64,000 nucleotides of DNA from Rana temporaria (lineage: Eukaryota > Chordata > Amphibia > Anura > Ranidae), in the NCBI RefSeq assembly GCF_905171775.1, contig NC_053489.1, positions 389,783,849-389,847,848 on the forward strand. The letters are read 5' to 3'. The position numbers and the translations under genes are program-made. How positions within the stretch are numbered: the stretch's first letter is position 1; every line of letters begins with the position of its first letter. The notes beneath the pieces are model-generated. The model was not told the DNA's origin. It did no database searches and was given only the letters and a program-made list of their open reading frames with translations. Positions 23,529-33,544 of this stretch are shown one piece after another.

Positions 23529-23699
23529 ATTTAGGGTCTTGCCCTAATTTTGAGAAATTTTAAATACAAAAATAGTGTAAGCTGGTGAAATAGGCAAAGA
23601 TTCACCTATATATTTCTCTAGCTATAGCAATAAGCAGGAAGCCAGCACTAAACAATGTACTGCACAGACAGTATATCACAGGGGACAGGTGCAGTCCTG

Positions 23700-24130
23700 T
23701 TGAAATATACAGAGTCACCTATAGATTGCTGACTGCCCCTATAGGAAAAATATTTCAGGAAACTCTCCCTGACTATGTACTTGACAGAAACACAGTATAT
23801 CACAGGTGCACAGGTGGTGTGGCAGGTGTACTGCTGTTGAAATACTCAGTCACCTATAGAGTGCTGACTGCCCCTTTAGGAAAAATATTTCAGGAAACTC
23901 TCCCTGACTATGTACTTGACAGAAACACAGTATATCAGAGGTGCACAGGTGGTGTGGCAGGTGTACTGCTGTTGAAATACTCAGTCACCTATAGAGTGCT
24001 GACTGCCCCTATAGGAAAAATATTTCAGCAAACTCTCCCTGACTATGTACTTGACAGAAACACAGTATATCACAGGTGCACAGGTGGTGTGGCAGGTGTA
24101 CTGCTGTTGAAATATTCAGAGTCACCAGTA
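23700..24130. repeat. Tandem array, about 135-bp unit, three copies
   Basis: The unit contains GTGCTGACTGCCCC, AAAAATATTTCAG, CTCCCTGACTATGTACTTGA and GGTGGTGTGGCAGGTGTACT. Copies are nearly identical. Because 135 is divisible by three, an open frame (23726-24151) repeats a 45-residue block. It is downstream of the hAT transposase start on the other strand and looks non-coding. Confidence 0.8.
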
Positions 24131-24189
24131 GATTACAAACTGCCACTATAGCTGAACAAAATTCCTAAACTATATGAAGCACAGCAGAT

Positions 24190-24515
24190 GTCACAGGAAT
24201 AGAGTGCTTGTTGATATTTCTGGAGCAACATACACCTAAAACTCTCCCTAAGCAGATTCAGGAGCCTTTCCCTCACATAAGTGAAGCAGTGACAACGAGC
24301 CAGATGCCATAAGATGATGCAGATATCAAAGAAATAAAGTGTGCTTCTTGATATTTCTGGAGCAGCATACCAGCATAGACCTAACACTGTCCCTGAGCAG
24401 ATTCAGCAGCCTTTCCCTCACATAAGTGAAATACAGTGAAAATGAGCCAGATACAACTAACACTTTCCCTAACCAGCAGATTCAGCACCCTTTCCCTATC
24501 ATGAGTGAAGCAGAG
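24190..24515. repeat. Second imperfect tandem array in the hAT element
   Basis: Units of roughly 120-130 bases share CTTGATATTTCTGGAGCA, CCTAA-CTCTCCCT and AGCCTTTCCCTCACATAAGT. There are two full copies and one partial copy. They adjoin the 135-bp array and may be diverged forms of it, since both contain an ACTCTCCCT motif. Confidence 0.6.
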
Positions 24516-25030
24516 TGATGATCTGTGCTGTGTGCCTCTATCTAATATAGAGGCACGTCACATGATGGGTCACATGCTGCACTGGCCAATCACAGCCATG
24601 CCATAAGTAGGCATGGCTGTGATCAGTTCCCAGTCACAGTAGTAACACGAATGGCGATTGGCTGCCGTGCAGCGCGCCAAAACTTACCCGAACTCCGAAC
24701 CCGGACTTTTTCCAATTATTCGGGTTCGGGAAAAACCCAAAGTCCGTACCGAACCCGAACTTTACAGTTCGGGTTCGCTCAACCCTAAATACCACCAAAA
24801 GAAAGCTCTGTTTGTGAGAATAAAATGATAAAAAATTTGTTTGGATACAATGTAGCATGACTGAGTAATTGTCATTCAAAGTGTGAGAGCACTGAAAGCT
24901 GAAAATTGGTCTGGGCAGGAAGGGTGTATTAATGCCCTGTATTGAAGTGGTTAAGGACCAGGCCTATTTTTCATACTCCGTGTTTACAAGGTAAAATCAT
25001 TATTTTTTTTTTGCTAGAAAATTACTTGGA

Positions 25031-25148
<118 letters not shown>

Positions 25149-26058
25149 TGCCTTGCGAAAGTATTCGGCCCCCTTGAACTTTGCAACTTTTTGCCACATT
25201 TCAGGCTTCAAACACAAAGATATAAAACTGTAATTTTTTTTGAATCGACAACAAGTGGGACATAATCCATGAAGTGGAACGAAATTTATTGGATATTTCA
25301 AACTTTTTTAACAAATAAAAAACTGAAAAATTGGGCGTGCAAAATTATTCAGCCCCTTTACTTTCAGTGCAGCAAACTCTCTCCAGAAGTTCAGTGAGGA
25401 TCTCTGAATGATCCAATGTTGACCTAAATGACTAATGATGACAAAAAGAATCCACCTGTGTGTAATCAAGTCTCCGTATAAATGCACCTGCACTGTGATA
25501 GTCTCAGAGGTTCGTTTAAAGCGCAGAGAGCATCATGAAGAACAAGGAACACACCAGGCAGGTCCGAGATACTGTTGTGGAGAAGTTTAAAGCGGGATTT
25601 GGATACAAAAAGATTTCCCAAGCTTTAAACATCCCAAGGAGCACTGTGCAAGCGATAATATTGAAATGGAAGGAGTATCAGACCACTGCAAATCTACGAA
25701 CACCTGGCAGTCCCTCTAAACTTTCAGCTCATACAAGAAGAAGAGATGCAGCCAAGAGGCCCATGATCACTCTGGATGAACTGCAGAGATCTACAACTGA
25801 GGTGGGAGACTCTGTCCATAGTCGTATACTGCACAAATCTAGCCTTTATGGAAGAGTGGCAAGAAGAAAGCCATTTCTTAAAGATATCCATAAAAAGTGT
25901 CGTTTAAAGTTTGCCACAAGCCACCTGGGAGACACACCAAACATGTGGAAGAAGGTGCTCTGGTCAGATGAAACCAAAATTGAACTTTTTGGCAACAATG
26001 CAAAACGTTATGTTTGGCGTAAAAGCAACACAGCTCATCACCCTGAACACACCATCCC

Positions 26059-27226
26059 CAGGGCCGTCTTTACCATAGGGCAAACAGGGGCAGCTGCCCA
26101 GGGCCCTGTCACTGTTGGGGGCCCAAAGCAGAGCCGACCGTTTAAGCCCCTGTGCTGCCCACAAATCGGCGCTGAAAATCATCAGCGGCACGCAGTACTG
26201 CTTCCTTTCCCAGTGTTATAAAATGTACAGCACCCCTGGCTTCCTTTTAGACATGCACTTCTCCCTTCCTGCCACTGGGTGCTGCTTGTATATAAAAGTG
26301 AATTAGAATGTGATTTTAGAGCATCCCCAGTTTGATCTACACAAGGCTTACTTCTTCTTCATGTCCTGCACCCCAAGGTATGTCACTAATCTATATTACA
26401 AATAGAAGTTTTCTGTAGAGTGTGCCCAAAGTCTTTATAATATTTGATTCACTGCAGGTCTGGTCTGTGATTCAAAGAGTTCCTCTATTTTACACATGGC
26501 ATGGCATGGGGTCACAGCACCGTCTGTCCATTCTGCTTTAGCACCATGGGACCCCATGCCATGCCATGTGTAAAATAGAGGAACTCTTTAAATCACAGAC
26601 CAGACCTGCAGTCCAGGCTGAGTAAGGCCTCAGAGCACATGCCATTACTGTCTGTATTTAACTGCTTGATGGGCTTATTTTGGGCCTGGCTGGTTCACAT
26701 GTATGTGTTTTGGCGGCCCACATTTGCGCAGGCACAGCAGCCCATTCATTTGAAAGGGCCGCCATTCCTGCGTTTCCTGCAAAGAAAAGCGCATTCCACA
26801 TGTAATAGGCTGCGCACACGGCACACCTATGCCCATCAAGCAATGAAATACAGCACTGTCTGTCCATTCTGCTGTCTGCTGTGACTTATCTGCAGTTCCT
26901 GCACTGTCAAACTTGCTGCATTTTTAGACGTTTAGGCCACGCTTTTAAAAACACAGTGCGTTTGTGTGTGCAAGAACTGCAGGTAAGTACCATGGTGCAA
27001 AAGCAGAATGGATTTCAAGGCAACTGTATTTTTAAACTGCTGAATGCACCTTTTTTTCTGCAGGAAACAAAGGCATGGCAGCCCATTCAAATCAATGGAC
27101 TGCTGTGCCTGCACAAATGAGGGCCGCCAAAACACATACATGTGAACCAGCCAGGCCCAAAACAAGCTGGAGGGGGGCCCAAAAAAATGTTTGCCCAGGG
27201 CCCAAACCATATTAAAGACGGCCCTG
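26059..27226. mobile_element. Non-autonomous hAT element inside Tc1 transposase
   Basis: The ends CAGGGCCGTCTTTA and TAAAGACGGCCCTG are perfect inverted repeats, and the 8-bp duplication ACCATCCC is perfect (26051-26058 and 27227-27234). The 1,168-bp element plus duplication is 1,176 bp, a multiple of three, yet stops inside it still break the gene. It contains two fold-backs: a near-perfect hairpin at about 26452-26614 and a looser one spanning about 26680-27165. Confidence 0.9.
26452..26614. repeat. Long near-perfect hairpin
   Basis: Arms of about 65 bases (ACTGCAGGTCTGGTCTGTGA and its inverse at the other end) enclose a loop of about 30 bases near 26530. One mismatch is visible (CAAAGAG against TTTAAAT). 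The hairpin is internal to the hAT element. Confidence 0.85.
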
Positions 27227-27929
27227 ACCATCCCCACTGTCAAACATGGTGGTGGCAGCATCATGGTTTGGGCCTGCTTTTCTTCAGCAGGGACAGGGAA
27301 GATGGTTAAAATTGATATTGGGAAGATGGATGGAGCCAAATACAGGACCATTCTGGAAGAAAACCTGATGGGAGTCTGCAAAAGACCTGAGACTGGGACC
27401 GAGATTTGTCTTCCAACAAGACAATGATCCAAAACATAAAGCAAAATCTACAATGGAATGGTTCACAAATAAACATATCCAGGTGTTAGAATGGCCAAGT
27501 CAAAGTCCAGACCTGAATCCAATCGAGAATCTGTGGAAAGAACTAAAAACTGCTGTTCACAAACGCTCTCCATCCAACCTCACTGAGCTCGAGCTGTTTT
27601 GCAAGGAGAAATGGGCAACAATTTCAGTCTCTCGATGTGCAAAACTGATAGAGACATACCCCAAGCGACTTACAGCTGTAATCGCAGCAAAAGGTGGCGC
27701 TACAAAGTATTAACTTAAGGGGGCTGAATAATTTTGCACGCCCAATTTTTATTTTTTTTATTTGTTAAAGTTTGAAATATCCAATAAATTTCATTCCACT
27801 TCATGATTGTGTCCCACTTGTTGGTTCTTCAAAAAAAATTACAGTTTTATATGTTTATGTTTGAAGCCTGAAATGTGGCAAAAGGTCGCAAAGTTCAAGG
27901 GGGCCGAATACTTTCGCAAGGCACTGTGT

Positions 27930-27938
27930 GTGTATATA

Positions 27939-27993
<55 letters not shown>
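27930..27993. repeat. (TG)n and (TA)n microsatellite
   Basis: GTGTGTGTATATATGTGTGT passes into a TA tract of about 45 bases, mirroring the tract on the other side of the Tc1 element. Confidence 0.95.
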
Positions 27994-28000
<7 letters not shown>

Positions 28001-28121
28001 TCTAATACCCTAGAGAATATAATGGCGGTTGTTGCACTTTACGTCACGCCGTATTTGCGCAGCGGTCTTACAAGCGTACTTTTTTGGAAAAAAATACACT
28101 TTGACTTAAAAAATAAGACCT

Positions 28122-29035
28122 AGTTACATAGTCAGTTTGAAAAAAGACACAAGTTCATCCAGTTCAACCACAAAAAAATAAACAAACAAAATAAAAAACA
28201 CAGTACAATCCCATACACCCAACTCCATACCCAAAGTTGATCCAGAGGAAGGCAAAAAAACCCCAGCAGAGCATGATCCAATTTGCTACAGCAGGGGAAA
28301 AAATTCCTTCCTGATCCCCCGAGAGGCAATCGGATTTACCCTGGATCAACTTTACCTACAAATCTTAGTACTCAGTTATATTATGTACATTTAGAAAGGA
28401 ATCAGGCCTTTCTTAAAGCAATCTACTGAGCTGGCCAGAACCACGTCTGAAGGGAGTCTGTTCCACATTTTCACCGCTCTTACTGTGAAGAAACCTTTCC
28501 ATATTTAGAGATGAAATCTCTTTTCCTCTAGATGTAAAGAGTGCCCCCCTGTCTTCAGTGTTGACCGTAAAGTGAATAACTCCACCAAGTTCACTATATG
28601 GACCCCTTATATATTTGTACATGTTGATCATATCCCCCTTTTATTCTCCTCTTCTCAAGAATGAATACATTTAGTTCTTCTAGTCTTTCCTCATAGCTAA
28701 GCTCCTCCATGCCTCTTATCAGTTTGGTTGCCATTCTCTGCACTTTCTCCAGTTCTCCGATATCCTTTTTGAGAACTGGGGCCCAAAACTGAACTGCATA
28801 TTCCAGATGAGGTCTTACTAATTATTTGTACAGGAGCAACATTATACCTCCCTCTCTGGAGTCCATACCTCTCTTAATACAACAAAGGACTTTGCTCGCT
28901 TTGGAAACCACAGCTTGGCATTGCATGCCATTATTGAACTTATGATCAACTAAAACCCCCAGATCCTTCTCCACTACAGATCCCCCCCAGTTGTACTCCC
29001 CCCTAGTATGTTTGATGCATGCAAATTCTTAGCCC
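28122..29035 (-). mobile_element. CR1-type LINE 3' part, minus strand
   Basis: The plus strand reads as the complement of a vertebrate CR1 3' region: an ATCCAGTTCAACC start, then GGGCCCAAAACTGAAC..ATTCCAGATGAGGTCTTAC and AACCCCCAGATCC. These blocks are conserved in CR1 copies of many tetrapods, by recall. It is 5'-truncated, as most CR1 copies are. AAGAC lies at both edges (28117-28121 and about 29038-29042), a possible short target duplication. There is no usable open frame. Confidence 0.65.
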
Positions 29036-29756
29036 TAAAAGACAATAGTAAAGTTAGCCCAATTTTTTTTTATACTGTGAAAGATGTTTTGCAGAGTAAA
29101 TTGATACCCAGCATGTCACGCTTCAAAATTGTGCCCGCTTGTGGAATGGTGACAAACTTTGACCCTTAATCTCCATAGGCGACGTTTAAAAATTTCTACA
29201 GGTTACAAGTTTAGAGTTAGAGAAGGTCTAGTGCTATAATTATTGCACACTCTAATGATCACAACGTATAATTTGACCACCATTTTCATTTGCGAGCGCG
29301 ACTTATGCCGTATGATGTATGCCTTCGGTTCTTTGCGTGAGCTCGACAGTACGGGGCACTTTAAAATGTATAATTTTTTTTGTTATTTTACTTTTTTCAC
29401 AGGAAATACTGCCTGACAACGCCGCTTTAAATTCAGCTGCTTCCACCATGCCATCAGTTGTTAGAGAATTCTAATGTCCAGAGTATGGAAGGTTTCTTCT
29501 CCTGGTCCAGAGGGCATGGGACAGAAAGTAGGGAGTATGATCTTCTATGTGCGGTGAAAAACTGAAGACACCTTAGGTAGGAAGGCTGGACCTGTCCTCA
29601 GCGCTATCCTGTCCGGCAGACATCTCCTAAAGGGCTCCTTGATTGATAACTTAGATTGTAAGCTCTTCTGAGCAGGGCCCTCTTAATCCTCTTGTATTTT
29701 ATTGTATTGTAACTGTATTGTCTCCCTTTTTATATTGTAAAGCGATGTGTAAATAT

Positions 29757-31184
29757 TAGGGTTGTCCCGATACCGATACTAGTATCGGTATCGGGACCGA
29801 TTCCGAGTATTTGCGGGAGTACTCGTACTCGCGCAAATACCCCCGATACCCAAATAGAATACTTTACCCGCCAACCCCACCCCCCCGCTGCTGCATCCCG
29901 CCGCCGTTCGCCGCATCCCCGCTGCCGCCGACTGTGTAATACGCGGCGGGAACATTACAGCTTTGAATAGCTGTAATGATTCGCATCGCGCATAGACACT
30001 CCCCCTTGCTCGGGTGAACTGTCCAATCCCGAGCAAGGGGGAGTGTCTATACGCAGCGCGAATCATTACAGCTTTAGCTGTCATGTTCCCGCGCGTATTA
30101 CCAGTCGGCGCTCGGCGGCAGCGGGATACAGGTAAGGGGGACATCGCTGGATATGGGGGGGACAATGTCTGCATATGGGGGAGACGATAGCTGCATGGGG
30201 GGACAATGTCTGCATATGGGGGAGACGATAGCTGCATGGGGGGACAATGTCTGCATATGGGGGAGACGATAGCTGCATGGGGGGACAATGGCTGGATATG
30301 GGGGGAGACGATAGCTGCATGGGGGGACAATGTCTGCATATGGGGGAGACGATGGCTGCATATGGGGGACAATGGCTGGATATGGGGGGAGATGATAGCT
30401 GCATGGGGGGACAATGGCTGGATATGGGGGGAGACGATGGCTGCAAATGGGGGACAATGGCTGTATATGGGGGGAGACGATAGCTGCATGGGGGGACAAT
30501 GTCTGCATATGGGGGAGACAATGGCTGTATATGGGGGGGACAATGGCTGTATATGGGGGGGACAATGGCTGGATATGGGAGACAATGGCTGGATATGGGG
30601 GAGACAATGGCTGCATATGGGGGACATGGCTGTATATGGGGGGGACAATGGCTGTATATGGGAGACAATGGCTGGATATGGGGGACATGGCTGGATATGG
30701 GGGAGACAATGGCTGCATATGGGGGACAATGGCTGTATATGGGGGGGACAATGGCTGGATATGGGAGACAATGGCTGGATATGGGGGAGACAATGGCTGC
30801 ATATGGGGGACATGGCTGTATATGGGGGGGACAATGGCTGTATATGGGAGACAATGGCTGTATATGGGAGACAATGGCTGGATATGGGAGACAATGGCTG
30901 GATATGGGAGACAATGGCTGGATATGGGGGACATGGCTGGATATGGGGGAGACAATGGCTGCATATGGGGGGACATGGCTGCATATATGTGGGGGGACAA
31001 TGGCTGTATATGGGGGGGACAATGGCTGGATATGGGGGGGACAATGGCTGGATATGGGGGAGACAATGGCTGCATTTGGGGACACATTTAAAAAAAAGTA
31101 TCGGTATTCGGTATCGGCGACTACTTGAAAAACAGTATCGGTACTCGTACTCAGTCCTAAAAAAGTGGTATTGGGACAACCCTA
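29757..31184. mobile_element. Non-autonomous hAT element with minisatellite interior
   Basis: The ends TAGGGTTGTCCCGATACC and GGTATTGGGACAACCCTA are inverted repeats, with GTATCGG motifs repeated subterminally. The 8-bp duplication GTAAATAT is perfect (29749-29756 and 31185-31192). A hairpin of about 45-bp arms (29965-30085, CACTCCCCCTTGCTCGG facing its inverse) precedes the minisatellite. There is no transposase. Confidence 0.9.
30135..31085. repeat. Minisatellite of about 21-bp units, roughly 45 copies
   Basis: Units vary around GGGGGACAATGGCTGGATAT, with TGTATAT, TGCATAT and CGATAGCTGCAT variants. Early copies alternate two unit types in a higher-order pattern and later ones are simpler. 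Unit lengths near 21 keep several frames open on both strands for 200-466 codons. Those frames are artefacts of the repeat and are not annotated as genes. Confidence 0.95.
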
Positions 31185-31216
31185 GTAAATATATAAATCC
31201 TGTATAATAATAACAC

Positions 31217-31942
31217 CTGTATTTCGCTGATTCTACGCACAGACGTCATTGCAACCAAGAGAATTGTCTTAAGGGTCAGGAATCTTAAAGATGTCTCTTC
31301 TAGCGCCTTGAAAGGTGACTTAGTGAGTCCCTGAAGAACCAAAGATAAATCCCACTTGGAAAAACTAATAAGAGGCCTAGGCCTAATTTTTGCCATAGCC
31401 TTAAAAATCGGACTATCAAGGGTTCCCTTGACAGGTTCTTTTCCAGAAAAACTGATAATGCAGCTACCTGCGTTTTGAGAGTACTTGTTGCTAAACCTTT
31501 TCCATTCCTTCCTGGAGAAATTCTAAAACTGAAATAGTTCTAACAAAATTAAAGTTCTTGCTGGATCACCAGGAATTGTAACACTTCCAGACTGTGAAGT
31601 AAATCACCTTGATGACCCTCTTCCTACTTGCTAGAAGGGTTTTTCTGATAGTCCCCTTTTCCTTAGAATTTCTTCCTCAGAAATCAGGCAGTTAGATTGA
31701 GGTACGCTGGATCTGGATGAAGAATTTGATCTTGACCCAGGTCCTCCCTGCTTGGTAATCTCCAGGGAGGTTTTTCTGAGAGATTCATTAGGGTTGAGAA
31801 CAAGGGTCTCTTTAGCCAATAGGGAGCAATTAGGATCAGATCGGTGGACTCTGTTCTGAACTTTGCTAACACTCTTGGTGTTAACTGAAATGGGGGGAAA
31901 ACGTTGGACGGGGAAGTCCCATTTGTAAGCTAACATGTCCAC
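31217..31942 (-). pseudogene. DIRS tyrosine recombinase N-terminal half, broken
   Basis: The minus strand from 31396 encodes SFSKWDLSLVLQGLTKSPF, then LRFLTLKTILLVAMTSVRRISEIQ, the WDLSLVL-L and LT-FLL-LTSA-RV-ELHAL blocks preceding the recombinase active site of vertebrate DIRS elements. Upstream (31631-31942) lies the linker found between RNase H and recombinase (AYKWDFPVQRFPPISV), broken by frame changes. The arginine of VRRISE may be the first catalytic residue. The HxxR and tyrosine motifs are beyond the truncation. Confidence 0.75.
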
Positions 31943-32032
31943 TCAAAGTGCTTGATCCTGTCTCTGGAGTGAGGAGAAGACCGGTGTTTTTGCATTTGTT
32001 TGGTTTGCAAAGAGGTCCACCTGAGGAAGACC

Positions 32033-32236
32033 CTAACTTTCAATGATCGTCTGGAATAACTCTTGCTTTAATGACCATTCCGCTTCCCTTACTTCCCTTC
32101 TGCTGAGAAGGTCTGCTAGGGTGTTTTCCATGCCTTTCAGATAGAATGCGGACAGTGAGGCCAAATTATCCTCTGCCCAGCTCAGGATTTGATGAGCTAG
32201 TTCCATCAACTTTCTTCTTGTCCGCCGTTCTATCAA
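32033..32236 (-). pseudogene. DIRS RNase H C-terminal fragment
   Basis: The 67-residue frame contains LAHQILSWAEDNLASLSAF and YLKGMENTLADLLSRRE, the final RNase H block (H-xG-EN-AD-LSR) of DIRS pol proteins, followed by EWSLKQELF. It abuts gag-derived sequence at about 32220-32230 with no reverse transcriptase between them, marking the internal deletion junction. Confidence 0.75.
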
Positions 32237-32239
32237 GGA

Positions 32240-33016
32240 TGGTCTTTAATTCTGGCCCAAACATCAGATCTTCTGTAAAGGGAATTTAGCACAACTTCAC
32301 CTTTGATGCTGAGTCCCCTGACCAGGTTTTTAGCCAAAGAGCCCTCCTTAAACTAGGGCTGAAGATCTGGCCGACATCCTGATAGATTCCGCCGAGGCCT
32401 CTGCCATGTATTTGACCGCTCTTAAAAGCGTGGGGAAGGACTTTAGCAAATCTTTCCTAGAGGTGCCTGCCACCACATGGCCTTTAAGCTGTTCCAGCCA
32501 GCATTCCATGTTTCTGGCTACTACTGTAGCGGCCATCGCTGGCTTTAGGTTAGATAAGGATGATTAGATATGGACAGGAAAAAACTGTTTAGTCTCTTCT
32601 AGCCCCTGATACATTTTGTCATGTAATGATAGCTGGGCTTTTTCTTCTAAAAATTTCGAAAGTGGTATAGACCGCTTTTTAGTAAGTCATCCACCTCTTC
32701 TAGCGTTGGTTTGTATCTAGATGTTCTCGTCTCCTCTTCCCCCCTCATCTTCCTCAGAGTCAATTGTTGAGGGTGGAATACTTTCTCTTCCTCTGACTCA
32801 CTTTCAATTGGTCTTGAAGTGGTAGGAGGAATACTGGACTGGAAGCTCTGTTCCTGGCTGTAACTCTGGCCTTGTTTCTTCATAAGGGAGCGCACTGTCG
32901 CTAGGGTCTCTGCTAATTCCTTTCTCACTGAGGAAAAGAGCTCCTTACACTCTTGTGTGGACTTTGCATGAAGGGCATTTTCTTCCTGTAGTCCTCTCTG
33001 TTTTGGCGGGTGTTTT
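32240..33016 (-). pseudogene. DIRS gag-like sequence, broken
   Basis: Two frames carry the region: 33111-32647, of which the part left of 33016 belongs to the element (KELAETLATVRSLMKKQG, then an acidic SESEEEK stretch), and 32536-32348 (MAATVVARNMECWLEQLKG). In another frame the start reads KCPSCK, a possible zinc-binding CxxC. Similar Ser/Glu-rich and W-x-L-rich segments are seen in vertebrate DIRS gag proteins. A splice acceptor-like TTTTATAG lies at 33017-33024 on the minus strand. Confidence 0.55.
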
Positions 33017-33430
33017 CTATAAAACAGAAAAAAAAAACATACCCCTACTACTAGGGATGATCTGCAAGTTCGAGTCGAACGGCAGGTGTTCGCCCCTTCG
33101 CCAAACAGCAAATTTTATGGGATGTTTGCGGAAAATTAGAGCGCCGCGGAGCGCCCCAAAATGCACTGCGAGATCGCAGTGCATTGCTGTATGTTTGGCC
33201 AAACCATACACCTAACCTGCATGCTTTGGCCAATCACAGCACACTCCTCAGCGAGAGCCATAATTGGCCAAATGCAGGGTGCCTTTGGCCAATCATGGCT
33301 CAAGGGGACTAAGTCAACGCCCCACACTATATAAGGCTGCTTACACAGCGCTCGTATAGTGTGTGTTATAGTGGACGACAATAGATGAAGCTAGATTAAG
33401 CAGGCAGGTTAGTTAGTGGCAGTGTATTTG

Positions 33431-33432
<2 letters not shown>

Positions 33433-33469
<37 letters not shown>
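33433..33469. repeat. (TA)n microsatellite
   Basis: A TA tract of about 37 bases. Related tracts in the same element lie at 35569-35602, 36086-36136, 37059-37112 and 37695-37709. Confidence 0.95.
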
Positions 33470-33544
33470 TCTGCATTTAGCGTAGCCTATATATACAGTG
33501 TAAACTCTATATTCAGTCAGTACAGGCAGTATATTTGATATACG

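Larger units (their letters stand above)
18812..24787 (-). mobile_element. Large hAT transposon with transposase
   Basis: The left end TAGAGTTGAGCGGACA and the right end TTCGCTCAACCCTA are inverted copies, with GGTTCGGGTTCGG-type subterminal motifs at both ends. The 8-bp duplication AATACCAC is perfect (18804-18811 and 24788-24795). The interrupted piggyBac sequence (AAATACCACCAAAAGAAAGC) is seen whole at 46632, which confirms the insertion. It carries a minus-strand transposase (20382-23528), a Tc1 remnant (19135-20054), a small hAT MITE (20167-20336) and satellite-like repeats (23700-24510). Confidence 0.9.
6113..24950 (+). mobile_element. piggyBac transposon expanded by nested insertions
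   Basis: The left end CCCCTTCCATACCGGGC is matched in inverted orientation at the right end (CCACTTCAATACAGGGC on the minus strand). TTAA lies outside both ends (6109-6112 and 24951-24954), the diagnostic piggyBac duplication. The element's own parts are 6113-6423, 13864-17102, 17772-18811 and 24788-24950. The other pieces are an L1, a fold-back element and a hAT element, each with matching edges. The transposase (14255-16061) is on the plus strand and broken. Without the insertions the element would be about 4.8 kb. Confidence 0.8.
25535..27713 (+). pseudogene. Tc1 transposase, split by a hAT element and frameshifted
   Basis: The start at 25535 leads into a paired-type helix-turn-helix region (FKAGFGYKKISQALNIPRST, then a second helical block to about 25800). 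The first catalytic aspartate is in KKVLWSDETKIELFG (about 25960). The hAT insertion follows at 26059. After it comes PTVKHGGGSIMVWACFSSAG, a one-base insertion near 27370, then FQQDNDPKHKAKS (second D) and SPDLNPIENLWKELK (the E), 34 residues apart as in DD34E enzymes. The C-terminus is complete, ending VIAAKGGATKY. It was a cut-and-paste transposase acting at TA sites and is now inactive. Confidence 0.9.
29641..31214 (+). repeat. SINE/LINE-like tail, split by a hAT element
   Basis: The parts 29641-29756 and 31193-31214 join across a hAT insertion. They read through GATTGTAAGCTCTTCTGAGC, GTAAAGCGATGTGTAAATAT and CCTGTATAATAATAA. A GCTATATAA-like end with a short ATA repeat is typical of SINE or L2-type 3' tails. 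Only the 3' portion is recognisable. Confidence 0.5.

Noticed and set aside
23726..24151. Plus-strand frame with a 45-residue repeat, candidate repeat protein
   Set aside because: The 135-bp tandem unit is divisible by three, which keeps the frame open; there is no start context or domain, and it lies inside a hAT element.
23940..24510. CRISPR-like regular repeats
   Set aside because: Units are long, adjoining and without unique spacers, and the genome is vertebrate; they are ordinary tandem repeats.
29779..31179. Minus-strand frame of 466 codons and several overlapping frames of 200-334 codons on both strands
   Set aside because: All are products of a 21-bp minisatellite inside a non-autonomous hAT element, with the same sequence open in several registers at once.
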